From: Pseudomonas sp. IB20
GTDB taxonomy: Bacteria > Pseudomonadota > Gammaproteobacteria > Pseudomonadales > Pseudomonadaceae
NCBI RefSeq assembly: GCF_009707325.1
Contig: NZ_CP046103.1
Span: 558,001-622,000 of the forward strand
Direction: 5' to 3'
Length of the DNA: 64,000 bases
Within the stretch, counting starts at the first letter, position 1. Each line of letters begins with the position of its first letter. Below, in pieces: positions 19,560 to 28,465 of the stretch. The notes under the pieces were generated by a model. It worked only from the letters and a program-made list of their open reading frames with translations, had not been told where the DNA came from and made no database searches. The translations under genes were made by a program, and so were the position numbers.

Positions 19560-20387
19560 TCACGGCGCGAATGGCATGACCCGCTTGTGCTCAGTCTTGC
19601 GATACGTGTCGCAGATGATCTTGAACGCTTCCGCGCGCACCGGTTCGCCCTGCAGGAAGGCATCGATTTCGGCGTAGGTCACGCCGTGGGACGCTTCGTC
19701 CGGCTTGCCTGGCGACAGGTCTTCAAGGTCGGCAGTCGGGATCTTCTCAACCAACGACTCCGGTGCACCAAAGTGCCGGGCAATGGCGCGTACTTGGTTT
19801 TTCACCAGCCCGCTCAACGGCGCCAAGTCGCACGCGCCATCACCGAACTTGGTGAAAAAGCCCATCACCGCTTCCGCCGCATGGTCGGTGCCGATCACCA
19901 GGCCGCCGGCCGCGCCGGCGATGGTGTACTGCGCCACCATGCGCATGCGCGCCTTGGTGTTGCCCAGTACGAAGTCACGCGACACCGCCGCCTTGCCTTC
20001 AAACGCCGCCACTTCATTGGCCAGGGATTTCACCGCTGGGCCGATGTTCACGGTGTGGCGCTCGTCCGGTTCGATAAAGTCCACCGATGCCTGGGCGTCG
20101 ATTTCGTCGAACTGGGTTTCGTAAGGCAGGCGTACCGCGATAAAACGGTAGGCCTCATCACCGCTGCTGGCGCGCAGTTCCTGTATCGCCCGTTGGGCCA
20201 GCAGGCCTGCGGTCAGGGAGTCAACGCCGCCGCTGATGCCCAACACCAATGCTTTGAGCCCGCAATTGCGCAGGCAATCCTGGATAAAAGCCACGCGGCG
20301 GGCAACGTCGGCCTCAAGGGCGGCCTGGTCGTTGAAGGGCGCTTGGACCTTGAGCTGCTGCGCAATCTCACGCTGTACGGCTTGCAT
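19560..20387 (-). CDS. nadE: NH3-dependent NAD+ synthetase
   Basis: Amidates nicotinate adenine dinucleotide to NAD+ using ammonia and ATP (275 aa, no glutaminase domain). The PP-loop SGGVDS is at 52-57, and [26 protein letters not shown] carries the conserved nucleotide and metal contacts. The ATG at 20387 is 3 bp after the pncB stop, and its ribosome-binding AAGGAG lies inside the end of pncB, so the two are coupled as pncB-nadE. Premature termination in pncB may therefore lower nadE expression. Confidence 0.95.
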   Translation of the reverse strand: MQAVQREIAQQLKVQAPFNDQAALEADVARRVAFIQDCLRNCGLKALVLGISGGVDSLTAGLLAQRAIQELRASSGDEAYRFIAVRLPYETQFDEIDAQASVDFIEPDERHTVNIGPAVKSLANEVAAFEGKAAVSRDFVLGNTKARMRMVAQYTIAGAAGGLVIGTDHAAEAVMGFFTKFGDGACDLAPLSGLVKNQVRAIARHFGAPESLVEKIPTADLEDLSPGKPDEASHGVTYAEIDAFLQGEPVRAEAFKIICDTYRKTEHKRVMPFAP

Positions 20388-20390
20388 GAT

Positions 20391-21599
20391 TCACTCCTTG
20401 CTAGGTAGGGCAGGTACTTTAAAAACGTGGCGCAAATAGGCGACGAAATTCGGGTCGGTGCAGTGGGTCTTGCCCGCTTCATCGGAGATCTTCGCGACGG
20501 GCTGGCCATTGCAGGCGGTCATTTTAAGCACGATGCTCATCGGCTCAACCCCTGGAATGTCACAGGTCAGGTTGGTGCCGATGCCGAAGCTGACATTAAT
20601 GCGACCGCGCAACGCGCGGAAAATCTCCAGAGCCTTGGGCAGCGACAGGCTGTCGGAGAACACCAGCGTTTTGCTCATCGGCTCGATGCCGAGTTTGTGG
20701 TAGTGGGCGATGGCTTTTTCGGCCCACTGTATCGGGTCACCGGAGTCATGGCGCAGGCCGTCGAACAGCTTGGCGAAGTACAAATCGAAGTCGCCGAGGA
20801 AGGGTCGGTGTGATGCAGTCGGTCAGGGCGATGCCAGGCCACGGTATTCGCGTACCCAGCAGTCGAGGGCGGCAATCTGGCTGTCGATCAGGCGTGGGCC
20901 GAGTTGCTGGTGGGCCATGATCCATTCGTGGGCCATGGTGCCGAGCGGCTTCATATCGAACTCGCGGGCCAGGTGCACGTTGCTGGTGCCGACAAAGCGC
21001 CCGGGGAAATCGTGCTTTAGCACGCTCACCACTTCTTCCTGCACTCGGTACGAGAAGCGTCGGCGCGTGCCGAAGTCAGCCACTTGCAGCTCCGACAGCT
21101 CGTCGCTGCTGGCGTTAGCGGTCAGCCAATCGAACTTGCGGTACAGCTGCTCGCGGGCCTGCTCGAGGATCACGGTCTGGTAGCGGTAGCGGTTACGCAC
21201 TTCGCTGACGATGGCCAGCATTGGCACTTCAAACAGGATCACATGCAGCCATGGCCCGCGCAGGCGGATAAACAGCTCGCCGTTTTCAATGCCGGTTTGC
21301 ACATAGCGCAGGTTGAAGCGGAACAGCCCGAGGAAGCGCAAGAAGTCCGGCTTCATAAAGCTGATGCGCTCAAGAAAACCAAGCTGGTCGGGGCTCAGGC
21401 TCAGTTCGGCGAGGCGCTCGATCTGGTAGCGGATTTCCGCCAGGTACGGGCGCAGGTCTTCACTGTTGCGGCAACGAAACTCCCATTCAACTTCCACGTT
21501 CGGGTAGTTGTGCAGCACCGCCTGCATCATGGTCAGCTTGTAGAAGTCGGTGTCGAGCAGGTTCTGCACGATGCGATCGGCAAACACACTCTCGCTCAT
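20391..21599 (-). pseudogene. pncB: Nicotinate phosphoribosyltransferase, interrupted
   Basis: PncB makes nicotinate mononucleotide from nicotinate in the NAD salvage pathway. The first 259 residues (from [21 protein letters not shown] at 21599) and the last ~130 (ending LPSKE) are both well conserved and in the same frame. Between them, at 20823-20825, an in-frame TGA follows REYRGLASP. In a different frame the same DNA still reads GIALTDCIT, the expected active-site sequence. Bases appear to be missing at about three nearby places, with a net loss of about 6, so the downstream frame is restored but the stop remains. Either the gene is inactivated or the read has local errors. GGAG precedes the start. 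Confidence 0.75.
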
Positions 21600-21753
21600 A
21601 ACGGGAATCTCCAGACGGGTCGGCGATGGGCGCCGACCTTTACGCACAATTAAGGAATGGCGCTAGTGGCGCATAGACCTGTGGGGTTTTGCCAGTGATT
21701 TTTTTGGGAGTGGCCACTGGCGCCATCGCAGCATAGGTATCTACACTGTCAAA

Positions 21754-21782
21754 ATGTGGGAGCTGGCTTGCCTGCAATGGCG
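21754..21782. repeat. Single REP core
   Basis: ATGTGGGAGCTGGCTTGCCT followed by GCAATGG, one base different from the usual core. Lies between pncB and the LysR gene, next to the regulator's 3' end. Confidence 0.65.
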
Positions 21783-21794
21783 GTATTCCTGGCG

Positions 21795-22685
21795 CTAAAC
21801 CACTTGCTCCATCATCCACTTCACAAAATCCCGCACTTTGGGCACTTCCGCCGAATGCTCCGGATACGCCAGGTAATACGCATCCTGGCTCGGCAACGCA
21901 TGCTGCCAAGGGATCACCAGCTTGCCGTCCGCCAGTTCTTCTTCCACCAGAAAGCGCGGCAGCAGCGCCACACCGCAGCCCACCTGCGCTGCCCGAATAC
22001 ACATATAGAAGGTGTCAAAGCGCGGCCCGTGGTAGCTGTGCTCGGTGTGGAAGCCCTGGCTGGCAAACCAGTCATGCCAGCCCTGCGGCCGCGAGGCGTT
22101 TTGCAGCAGCACCAGGTCGCTCAGCTGCGTGGGATCGGTGAACGGCTGCGCGGGCAGGCTTTCCGGCGCGCACACTGGCACCAACTCCTCGCTGAACAGT
22201 TTCAGGCTCTCGGTGCCGGGGCGTGAGCCTTGGCCGAAGTAGAAGGCCATGTCGGCCTTGCCTTGCAGCAACTCGTCGGGCTCCTGCTCGTTGCACAGGT
22301 CCAAATGGATTTGCGGGTGACGCAGGCGCCAGCCCTTGAGGCGAGGCACCAGCCAGCGTGCGCCAAAGGTGTAGGGCGTGGACACGCGCAGTACTTCGGT
22401 CTCGCCGCCGTAGGAGCGCAAGTAGTGAGTGGACATCTCCACCTGGGTGAGGATCTTGCGCACTTCCACCAGGTACAAATCGCCCGCCGGGGTCATCTGC
22501 AAGCGGCGGCGCACGCGGCGAAACAGCAGGTGCTGGAGCAATTCTTCCAACTGCGCCACCTGTTTGCTCACCGCGCTTTGCGTCAGGTTCAGCTCCTCGG
22601 CGGCGCGGGTGAAGCTCAGGTGGCGGGTGGCGGCTTCGAAACACTGCAGGGCGGTGATCGAGGGCAAATGTCTTTTGTTCAGCAC
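21795..22685 (-). CDS. LysR-family regulator of the amaBA locus
   Basis: A 296-aa LysR regulator: winged helix-turn-helix at about 8-65 (ALQCFEAATRHLSFTRAAEEL) and a GcvA-like effector-binding domain from about 90. It is divergent from amaB across 154 bp, the arrangement also known in P. putida for a LysR gene beside amaBA. A symmetric ATTC-N7-GAAT site stands 13 bp from its start and about 73 bp upstream of the predicted amaB transcription start, as expected for autoregulation plus activation. The likely effector is a pipecolate or aminoadipate-pathway compound (inference). Confidence 0.88.
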   Translation of the reverse strand: MLNKRHLPSITALQCFEAATRHLSFTRAAEELNLTQSAVSKQVAQLEELLQHLLFRRVRRRLQMTPAGDLYLVEVRKILTQVEMSTHYLRSYGGETEVLRVSTPYTFGARWLVPRLKGWRLRHPQIHLDLCNEQEPDELLQGKADMAFYFGQGSRPGTESLKLFSEELVPVCAPESLPAQPFTDPTQLSDLVLLQNASRPQGWHDWFASQGFHTEHSYHGPRFDTFYMCIRAAQVGCGVALLPRFLVEEELADGKLVIPWQHALPSQDAYYLAYPEHSAEVPKVRDFVKWMMEQVV

Positions 22686-22697
22686 GGCACGCCTCTT

Positions 22698-22718
22698 TTT
22701 ATTCTATGCATGAATAAA
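22698..22718. promoter_or_regulatory. LysR-type operator (TTTATTC-N7-GAATAAA)
   Basis: Perfect 7-bp inverted arms separated by 7 bp, containing the T-N11-A layout of LysR boxes. Its centre is about -73 from the predicted amaB start, the classical position of a LysR recognition site, and it overlaps the regulator's own promoter region. Confidence 0.7.
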
Positions 22719-22745
22719 CGGAATGATATCTCGCCTAATCGTCGT

Positions 22746-22774
22746 TTGTTGGCAAGTCTTGGGCCAGCTACAAA
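22746..22774 (+). promoter_or_regulatory. sigma70 promoter of amaB
   Basis: TTGTTG (22746-22751), 17-bp spacer, TACAAA (22769-22774). The start would be near 22781, giving a leader of about 60 nt with GAAGGAG before the amaB ATG. Confidence 0.55.
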
Positions 22775-22839
22775 TAAGGTCTGGATCGCCGTGCGGGCCG
22801 CGGCGCAATTTTTCTGTTTGTGGATTGAAGGAGTGACCC

Positions 22840-24330
22840 ATGGTTGCCGCATTGCTTGATCGTCTCGGGGTAAACCCGGCGCTGTACCAGTCGGGTAAAC
22901 AACCCGTGCATTCGCCGATTGATGGCAGCCGTATCGCTAGCGTGCACTGGGAAGGTGCCGCCGAGGTGGAGCAGCAGGTCAGTCGCGCCGAGCATGCATT
23001 CGACGCCTGGCGCAAGGTGCCGGCACCGCGTCGCGGCGAGCTGGTGCGCCAATTTGGCGATGTATTGCGCGAATACAAGGCCGACCTGGGCGAGCTGGTG
23101 TCCTGGGAAGCCGGCAAGATCACCCAGGAAGGCCTGGGCGAAGTGCAGGAGATGATCGACATCTGCGACTTCGCCGTCGGCCTGTCCCGCCAGCTGTACG
23201 GCTTGACCATCGCCTCCGAGCGCCCGGGCCACCACATGCGTGAAACCTGGCACCCGCTGGGCGTGGTCGGCGTGATCAGCGCCTTTAACTTCCCGGTGGC
23301 GGTGTGGGCGTGGAACACCACGCTGGCGCTGGTGTGCGGCAACGCCGTGATCTGGAAACCGTCGGAAAAGACCCCGCTCACCGCTTTGGCGTGCCAGGCG
23401 CTCTTTGAGCGCGTGCTGAAGAAATTCACCGATGCCCCCGAGTACCTGAGCCAAGTGATTATCGGCGGCCGTGACGCCGGCGCTGCCCTGGTGGATGACC
23501 CGCGCGTGGCGCTGATCAGCGCCACCGGCAGTACGCGCATGGGCCGCGAAGTGGCGCCGAAAGTCGCCGCCCGTTTTGCCCGCAGCATCCTCGAGCTGGG
23601 CGGCAACAACGCGATGATCCTCGGCCCAAGCGCCGACCTGGACATGGCCGTGCGCGCCATCCTGTTCAGCGCCGTCGGCACTGCCGGCCAGCGTTGCACC
23701 AGCCTGCGCCGGTTGATCGCGCATGAATCGGTCAAAGAAGAAATCGTCACCCGCCTCAAGGCGGCCTATTCCAAAGTGCGCATCGGCCACCCGTTGGAAG
23801 GCAACCTGATCGGCCCGCTGATCGACAAGCACAGCTTCGAAAACATGCAGGACGCCCTGGAGCAAGCCTTGAGCGAAGGCGGCAAGGTGTTCGGCGGTAA
23901 GCGTCAGTTGGAAGAAACATTCCCGAATGCCTACTACGTGTCACCGGCGATTGTGGAAATGCCCGAGCAAAGCGACGTGGTGTGCACCGAAACGTTCGCG
24001 CCGATTCTGTATGTGATCGGCTACAGCGACTTCAACGAAGCCCTGCGCCTGAACAACGCCGTGCCACAAGGCCTGTCGTCGTGCATCTTCACCACCGATG
24101 TGCGTGAAGCCGAGCAGTTCATGTCGGCGGTGGGCAGTGACTGCGGCATTGCCAACGTCAACATCGGCCCGAGCGGCGCGGAGATTGGTGGCGCGTTTGG
24201 TGGTGAGAAAGAGACCGGTGGCGGGCGTGAATCGGGTTCGGACGCGTGGCGCGGGTACATGCGCCGCCAGACCAATACCGTGAACTACTCGCTGGAGTTG
24301 CCGCTGGCGCAGGGTATTACTTTCGACTGA
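22840..24330 (+). CDS. amaB: L-piperidine-6-carboxylate / alpha-aminoadipic semialdehyde dehydrogenase
   Basis: An NAD(P)-dependent aldehyde dehydrogenase (496 aa) oxidising alpha-aminoadipic semialdehyde to 2-aminoadipate in the pipecolate branch of lysine catabolism. Catalytic Cys286 is in GQRCTSLRRL and the general-base Glu252 in LELGGNNA. The ALDH7 pattern around FNFPVAVWAWN and EIGGAFGGEKETGGGRESGSDAW fits the antiquitin/AmaB group. GAAGGAG lies 6 nt before the ATG. The neighbouring amaA supplies its substrate, and the divergent LysR gene probably controls both. Confidence 0.93.
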   Translation: MVAALLDRLGVNPALYQSGKQPVHSPIDGSRIASVHWEGAAEVEQQVSRAEHAFDAWRKVPAPRRGELVRQFGDVLREYKADLGELVSWEAGKITQEGLGEVQEMIDICDFAVGLSRQLYGLTIASERPGHHMRETWHPLGVVGVISAFNFPVAVWAWNTTLALVCGNAVIWKPSEKTPLTALACQALFERVLKKFTDAPEYLSQVIIGGRDAGAALVDDPRVALISATGSTRMGREVAPKVAARFARSILELGGNNAMILGPSADLDMAVRAILFSAVGTAGQRCTSLRRLIAHESVKEEIVTRLKAAYSKVRIGHPLEGNLIGPLIDKHSFENMQDALEQALSEGGKVFGGKRQLEETFPNAYYVSPAIVEMPEQSDVVCTETFAPILYVIGYSDFNEALRLNNAVPQGLSSCIFTTDVREAEQFMSAVGSDCGIANVNIGPSGAEIGGAFGGEKETGGGRESGSDAWRGYMRRQTNTVNYSLELPLAQGITFD

Positions 24331-24355
24331 TCCCTCAAGTCGCAGTGAGATCAAA

Positions 24356-24444
24356 ATGTGGGAGCTGGCTTGCCTGCGATAGCATCACCTGGGTGTACCT
24401 GATGCACCGAGGTGCCTGCATCGCAGGCAAGCCAGCCCCCACAG
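24356..24444. repeat. REPIN (inverted REP pair) between amaB and amaA
   Basis: ATGTGGGAGCTGGCTTGCCT at the left, its inverse at the right, with a loop containing a second inverted pair (CACCTGGGTG.../ACCGAGGTGC). It lies inside the presumed amaBA transcript. Confidence 0.85.
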
Positions 24445-24504
24445 TTGGTTGGGTTTGCAATTCAAAATAATAGTTGTTTGTTAGGTCCTCTCCGGAGTCT
24501 GGCA

Positions 24505-25788
24505 ATGCCATTACGCGAAACGTGTTTATGGGAACACCTCACCCCCGGCCGCCCGGACCGGGCCGCGCTCAAGGGCGAGGTCAAGGTGGATGTGTGCGTG
24601 ATCGGCGCCGGGATCACCGGGTTGTCGGCGGCTATTCACTTGCTGGAACAGGGTAAAAGCGTCGCCGTGCTTGAGGGCCATCGCACCGGCCATGGTGGTT
24701 CGGGGCGTAACGTGGGGCTGGTCAACGCCGGCATGTGGATCCCGCCGGATGAGATCGAAGCCGGTTTTGGCGAGGCGGTGGGCAGCCAGCTCAACCGCAT
24801 GTTGGGCGCGGCGCCGTCGCTGGTGTTCAGCCTGATCGACAAATACAGCATCGATTGCCAATTACGCCGCGAGGGCACTTTGCACATGGCGCATAACGCC
24901 CGTGGCGAGGCGGATTTGCGCAGTCGAGAAGAACAATGGAAGCGCCGTGGCGCGCCGGTTGAACTGCTGACCGGGCAGGCGTGCGAGCAAGCCACGGGCA
25001 CTAAGAAGATTGCCGCCGCCCTGCTGGATCGGCGCGCCGGCACCTTGAACCCGATGGCCTACACCAGTGGCTTGGCCAATGCGGCGGTCGGCCTGGGCGG
25101 GCAGCTTTTCGACCATTCCCCTGTCACCCAGCTGGAACGTCAGGGTTCACACTGGTCGGTGCAGACCGCGCAGGGTTCTGTGCAGGCTGCACAGGTGGTG
25201 ATCGCCTCCAATGCTTACACCGAAGGCGAGTGGACCGAGCTGCGGCGCAATTTCTTCCCTGGCTATTACTACCAAGTCGCGTCGGCCCCGCTGACCGACG
25301 ACGCCGCCAAACAGATCCTTCCCGGCGGGCAAGGCTCGTGGGACACACGCCAGGTACTCAGCAGCATCCGCCGCGATGCTGACGGCCGACTGTTGCTTGG
25401 CAGCCTGGGCAACGGCAACCAGAAACCGGCATGGTTCCTCAAGGCGTGGGCCGACCGGGTGCAGCAGCACTACTTTCCGTACCTCAAATCGGTGCAGTGG
25501 GAATTCACCTGGACCGGCTGCATCGCCTTCACCCCAGACCACCTGATGCGCCTGTTCGAGCCGGCGCCCGGCTTGGTGGCGGTCACGGGCTACAACGGGC
25601 GTGGCGTGACTACTGGCAGCGTAGTGGGCAAGGCATTTGCCGACTATTTGTGTCACCAGGACCCCAAGGCGTTGCCGATTCCCTTTGCACCGATGCAGCC
25701 GCTGGCCGGAGTGGGCCTGCGCAGTTGCTTGTATGAGGCTGGATTTTCGCTGTATCACGCGGGCCAATGCCTGCGGATCGTGATCTGA
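24505..25788 (+). CDS. amaA: L-pipecolate oxidase (FAD-dependent)
   Basis: A 427-aa DAO-family flavoprotein with the dinucleotide-binding motif VCVIGAGITGLSAA near residues 27-40. It ends with the conserved GYNGRGVTTGSVVGKAFADYL segment near 365-385. Beside amaB this matches AmaA, which oxidises L-pipecolate to piperidine-6-carboxylate. I chose the ATG at 24505, with GGAG upstream, because MPLRETCLWEHLTPGRPDR starts the fold; an earlier ATG at 24412 lies in the REPIN. A stem (25809-25831) follows. Confidence 0.92.
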   Translation: MPLRETCLWEHLTPGRPDRAALKGEVKVDVCVIGAGITGLSAAIHLLEQGKSVAVLEGHRTGHGGSGRNVGLVNAGMWIPPDEIEAGFGEAVGSQLNRMLGAAPSLVFSLIDKYSIDCQLRREGTLHMAHNARGEADLRSREEQWKRRGAPVELLTGQACEQATGTKKIAAALLDRRAGTLNPMAYTSGLANAAVGLGGQLFDHSPVTQLERQGSHWSVQTAQGSVQAAQVVIASNAYTEGEWTELRRNFFPGYYYQVASAPLTDDAAKQILPGGQGSWDTRQVLSSIRRDADGRLLLGSLGNGNQKPAWFLKAWADRVQQHYFPYLKSVQWEFTWTGCIAFTPDHLMRLFEPAPGLVAVTGYNGRGVTTGSVVGKAFADYLCHQDPKALPIPFAPMQPLAGVGLRSCLYEAGFSLYHAGQCLRIVI

Positions 25789-26189
25789 TCAGCGAAATAC
25801 ATGGCAAAAGCCTGCATTTTCTTAGCAGGCTACTAATCTGTATTGGTGCAAGTCGTAGCAATCACGCACTGTAAATGTGCAGTTCCGTTACGCACATTGT
25901 TACAGGTGCAGGAACTGTCGTTTATCCGACTGGTTGCAGGTGCGACCTGCCAGGGTTGTACTTTTTAGGCCCGCTGGTTGCACCTTCCGATGCTAGACGG
26001 TTGCACGTCCTGGCAGAAGGAGGCGAAACGCCTGTAATAACAATGACACCGTGTCTTTTTGAAGAATAAAAAAGTAATGGCACGCGCCTTGCTCTGGGCT
26101 TTCCCTGAAAGTTTTGGTTGAAAGTCCGCAGTGAATTCGCTCTTTATTTATGAAGAATGCCAACAAACAAAAACCTCGGAGCACCACTC
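25789..26189 (+). other. Structured 400-bp leader/intergenic region upstream of braC
   Basis: No convincing gene. The region holds several small inverted repeats: CAGTTCC/GGAACTG near 25880-25918, GCAGGT-GCG-ACCTGC near 25935-25949, and AGGCG/CGCCT near 26020-26033. GGTTGCA occurs repeatedly. Two matches to the Hfq/Crc motif AANAANAA are seen: AATAACAA at 26036-26043 and an AACAAAAA-type run close to the braC ribosome-binding site. The structures could belong to a long leader or a small RNA. The function is not known. Confidence 0.4.
25809..25831 (+). terminator. Stem after amaA, possible terminator
   Basis: AGCCTGC...GCAGGCT with a nine-base A/T-rich loop, 20 bp after the amaA stop. There is no T run on the 3' side, so termination would be weak. 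Confidence 0.35.
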
Positions 26190-27326
26190 ATGTCCCAGAC
26201 GTTTTACAAGAAAGGCTTTCTGGCCCTCGCCGTTGCAGCGGCGCTGGGTGTTTCTGCGTTTGTTCAAGCTGATGTGAAGATTGGCGTAGCGGGGCCGATG
26301 ACTGGCGCCAACGCAGCTTTCGGTGAGCAGTACATGAAGGGGGCCCAAGCGGCGGCCGACGTCATCAACAAAGCGGGTGGGCTTAACGGCGAACAGATCA
26401 AGCTGGTGGCCGGCGACGACGCCTGTGAGCCCAAGCAAGCTGTAGCGGTAGCCAACCGCCTGGCGGACCAAGACAAAGTGATCGGCGTGGTCGGGCACTT
26501 CTGCTCGTCCAACACCATCCCGGCCTCCGAGGTGTACGACGAAGCGGGGATCATCATGATCACCCCGGGCTCCACCAACCCTCAGGTGACCGAACGTGGC
26601 CTGGGCGCCGTGTTCCGTATGTGCGGGCGTGACGACCAGCAAGGTATCGTCGCCGGCGACTACATCGTCGACGTGCTCAAGGGCAAAAAAGTCGCGGTTA
26701 TCAACGACAAAGACACCTACGGCAAGGGCCTGGCTGACGCCACCGCTCAGCAGTTGACTAAACGTGGCGTCAAGCCGGTGCTGGAAGAAGGCCTGACCCG
26801 CGGCGAGAAAGACTTCAGCGCCCTGGTCACCAAAATCCGCTCCACCGGTGCCGACGTCGTTTACTTCGGCGGGCTGCACCCGGAAGCCGGTCCACTGGTT
26901 CGCCAAATTCGTGAAGCCGGCCTCAAAGACGTCAAGTTCATGTCCGATGACGGCATTGTCACCGACGAATTGGTCGCCACCGCAGGCGGCGCGCAATACG
27001 TAGACGGCGTCTACATGACCTTCGGCGCCGACCCGCGCCTGCTGCCAGACAGCAAGACCGTGGTGGAAGAGTTCCGCAAAAATGGCACCGAGCCTGAAGG
27101 CTACACCCTGTACGCCTATGCCTCGATCCAGGCCCTGGCTGCCGGCTTCAACGGCGCCAAGTCCAACAAAGGTGAAGACGCTGCCAAGTGGCTCAAGGCT
27201 AACCCGGTAAAAACCGTAATGGGCGAAAAAGCCTGGGACGGCAAGGGCGACCTGAAAGTCTCTGACTACGTGGTTTACCAGTGGGATAAAGACGGTAAAT
27301 ACCACCAGCTGGAAAAGCAGAAGTAA
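26190..27326 (+). CDS. braC: Branched-chain amino acid-binding periplasmic protein
   Basis: A 378-aa type I periplasmic binding protein of the LivJ/LivK/BraC family. A signal peptide (MSQTFYKKGFLALAVAAALG onward, cleaved near residue 26) precedes DVKIGVAGPMTGANAAFGEQ, the start of the ligand-binding domain. GGAG lies 8 nt before the ATG. The A-rich stretch before the ribosome-binding site resembles Hfq/Crc targets, so catabolite repression is plausible. It captures leucine, isoleucine and valine for BraDEFG. A 222-bp gap with REP sequences separates it from braD, which usually lowers expression of the membrane genes relative to the binding protein. Confidence 0.95.
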   Translation: MSQTFYKKGFLALAVAAALGVSAFVQADVKIGVAGPMTGANAAFGEQYMKGAQAAADVINKAGGLNGEQIKLVAGDDACEPKQAVAVANRLADQDKVIGVVGHFCSSNTIPASEVYDEAGIIMITPGSTNPQVTERGLGAVFRMCGRDDQQGIVAGDYIVDVLKGKKVAVINDKDTYGKGLADATAQQLTKRGVKPVLEEGLTRGEKDFSALVTKIRSTGADVVYFGGLHPEAGPLVRQIREAGLKDVKFMSDDGIVTDELVATAGGAQYVDGVYMTFGADPRLLPDSKTVVEEFRKNGTEPEGYTLYAYASIQALAAGFNGAKSNKGEDAAKWLKANPVKTVMGEKAWDGKGDLKVSDYVVYQWDKDGKYHQLEKQK

Positions 27327-27355
27327 TCACGCGATCTACCCGGCACCCCTGAACC

Positions 27356-27442
27356 TTGTGGGCGCCGGGCTTGTGTGGGACCGCCCCAGTGGGCGCCGGG
27401 CTTGTGTGGGAGCCAGCTCCCACACAAGGCCAGCTCCCACAG
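27356..27442. repeat. REP-related cluster with a 23-bp direct duplication
   Basis: GTGGGCGCCGGGCTTGTGTG (23-bp unit with GGA) occurs at 27358 and again at 27389, followed by GGAGCCAGCTCC palindromes. It lies between braC and braD and can fold strongly. Confidence 0.65.
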
Positions 27443-27548
27443 GGAACTTGGTTGCCTGCCCCATCGTGACCGGCAACAGATCTGTCTTTTCCTCCAGAAG
27501 CGCCGCACACCCACGGGTGTGCAGGTGCTCACCGCGTGAGATTGCGTT

Positions 27549-28463
27549 ATGGATGGTATTTTCCTGCAGCAACTGGTCAACGGTCTGACTCTCGGGTCGG
27601 TCTATGGCCTGATCGCCATCGGCTACACAATGGTCTATGGCATCATTGGCATGATCAACTTCGCCCACGGCGAGGTTTATATGATTTCCGCTTACCTCGC
27701 GGCGATCAGTCTGGCACTGCTGGCTTATTTCGGCATCGAATCCTTCCCGCTGCTCATTCTCGGCACCCTGATATTCACCGTGGTCGTCACCGGCGTTTAC
27801 GGTTGGGTCATCGAGCGTGTCGCCTACAAACCGCTGCGCAACTCCACCCGACTGGCACCGCTGATCAGCGCCATCGGTATCTCCCTGATCCTGCAGAACT
27901 ACGCGCAGATCGCCCAGGGTGCGAAACAACAAGGGATTCCTACCCTGCTGGCCGGCGCCTGGCGCGTCGATATCGGCAGCGGGTTCGTGCAGTTGACCTA
28001 CACCAAGGTGTTCATCCTGGTGGCCGCGTTTCTCGGCATGGGGCTGCTGACCTACATCATCAAATACACCAAGCTGGGCCGCATGTGCCGTGCCACCCAG
28101 CAAGACCGCAAGATGGCGTCGATCCTGGGTATCAACACCGACCGGGTGATCTCCTACGTGTTCGTGATTGGTGCAGCCATGGCGGCCCTGGCCGGCGTGC
28201 TGATTACCCTGAACTACGGCACGTTCGACTTCTATGCCGGCTTCATCATCGGCATCAAGGCATTTACCGCAGCGGTACTCGGCGGCATCGGTTCCCTGCC
28301 TGGGGCCATGCTCGGCGGGATCATCCTGGGTATCTCCGAGTCGCTGTTCGCAGGGTTGATCAACTCTGACTACAAAGACGTGTTCAGTTTCTCTCTGCTG
28401 GTGGTGATTCTGATTTTCCGTCCTCAGGGCCTGCTTGGTCGTCCGCTCGTGGCGAAGGTGTAA
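27549..28463 (+). CDS. braD: Branched-chain amino acid ABC transporter permease (LivH type)
   Basis: A 304-aa inner-membrane permease with about eight hydrophobic segments and the LivH signature INFAHGEVYM near residues 37-46. The C-terminal part has the conserved GGIGSLPGAMLGG loop. The ribosome-binding site is weak. It is followed by braE after 2 bp, forming the heterodimeric channel of the bra system. Confidence 0.95.
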   Translation: MDGIFLQQLVNGLTLGSVYGLIAIGYTMVYGIIGMINFAHGEVYMISAYLAAISLALLAYFGIESFPLLILGTLIFTVVVTGVYGWVIERVAYKPLRNSTRLAPLISAIGISLILQNYAQIAQGAKQQGIPTLLAGAWRVDIGSGFVQLTYTKVFILVAAFLGMGLLTYIIKYTKLGRMCRATQQDRKMASILGINTDRVISYVFVIGAAMAALAGVLITLNYGTFDFYAGFIIGIKAFTAAVLGGIGSLPGAMLGGIILGISESLFAGLINSDYKDVFSFSLLVVILIFRPQGLLGRPLVAKV

Positions 28464-28465
28464 AC

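Noticed and set aside
25875..26069. 64-codon frame upstream of braC
   Set aside because: Poor composition, no ribosome-binding site, and it covers the stem-loops.
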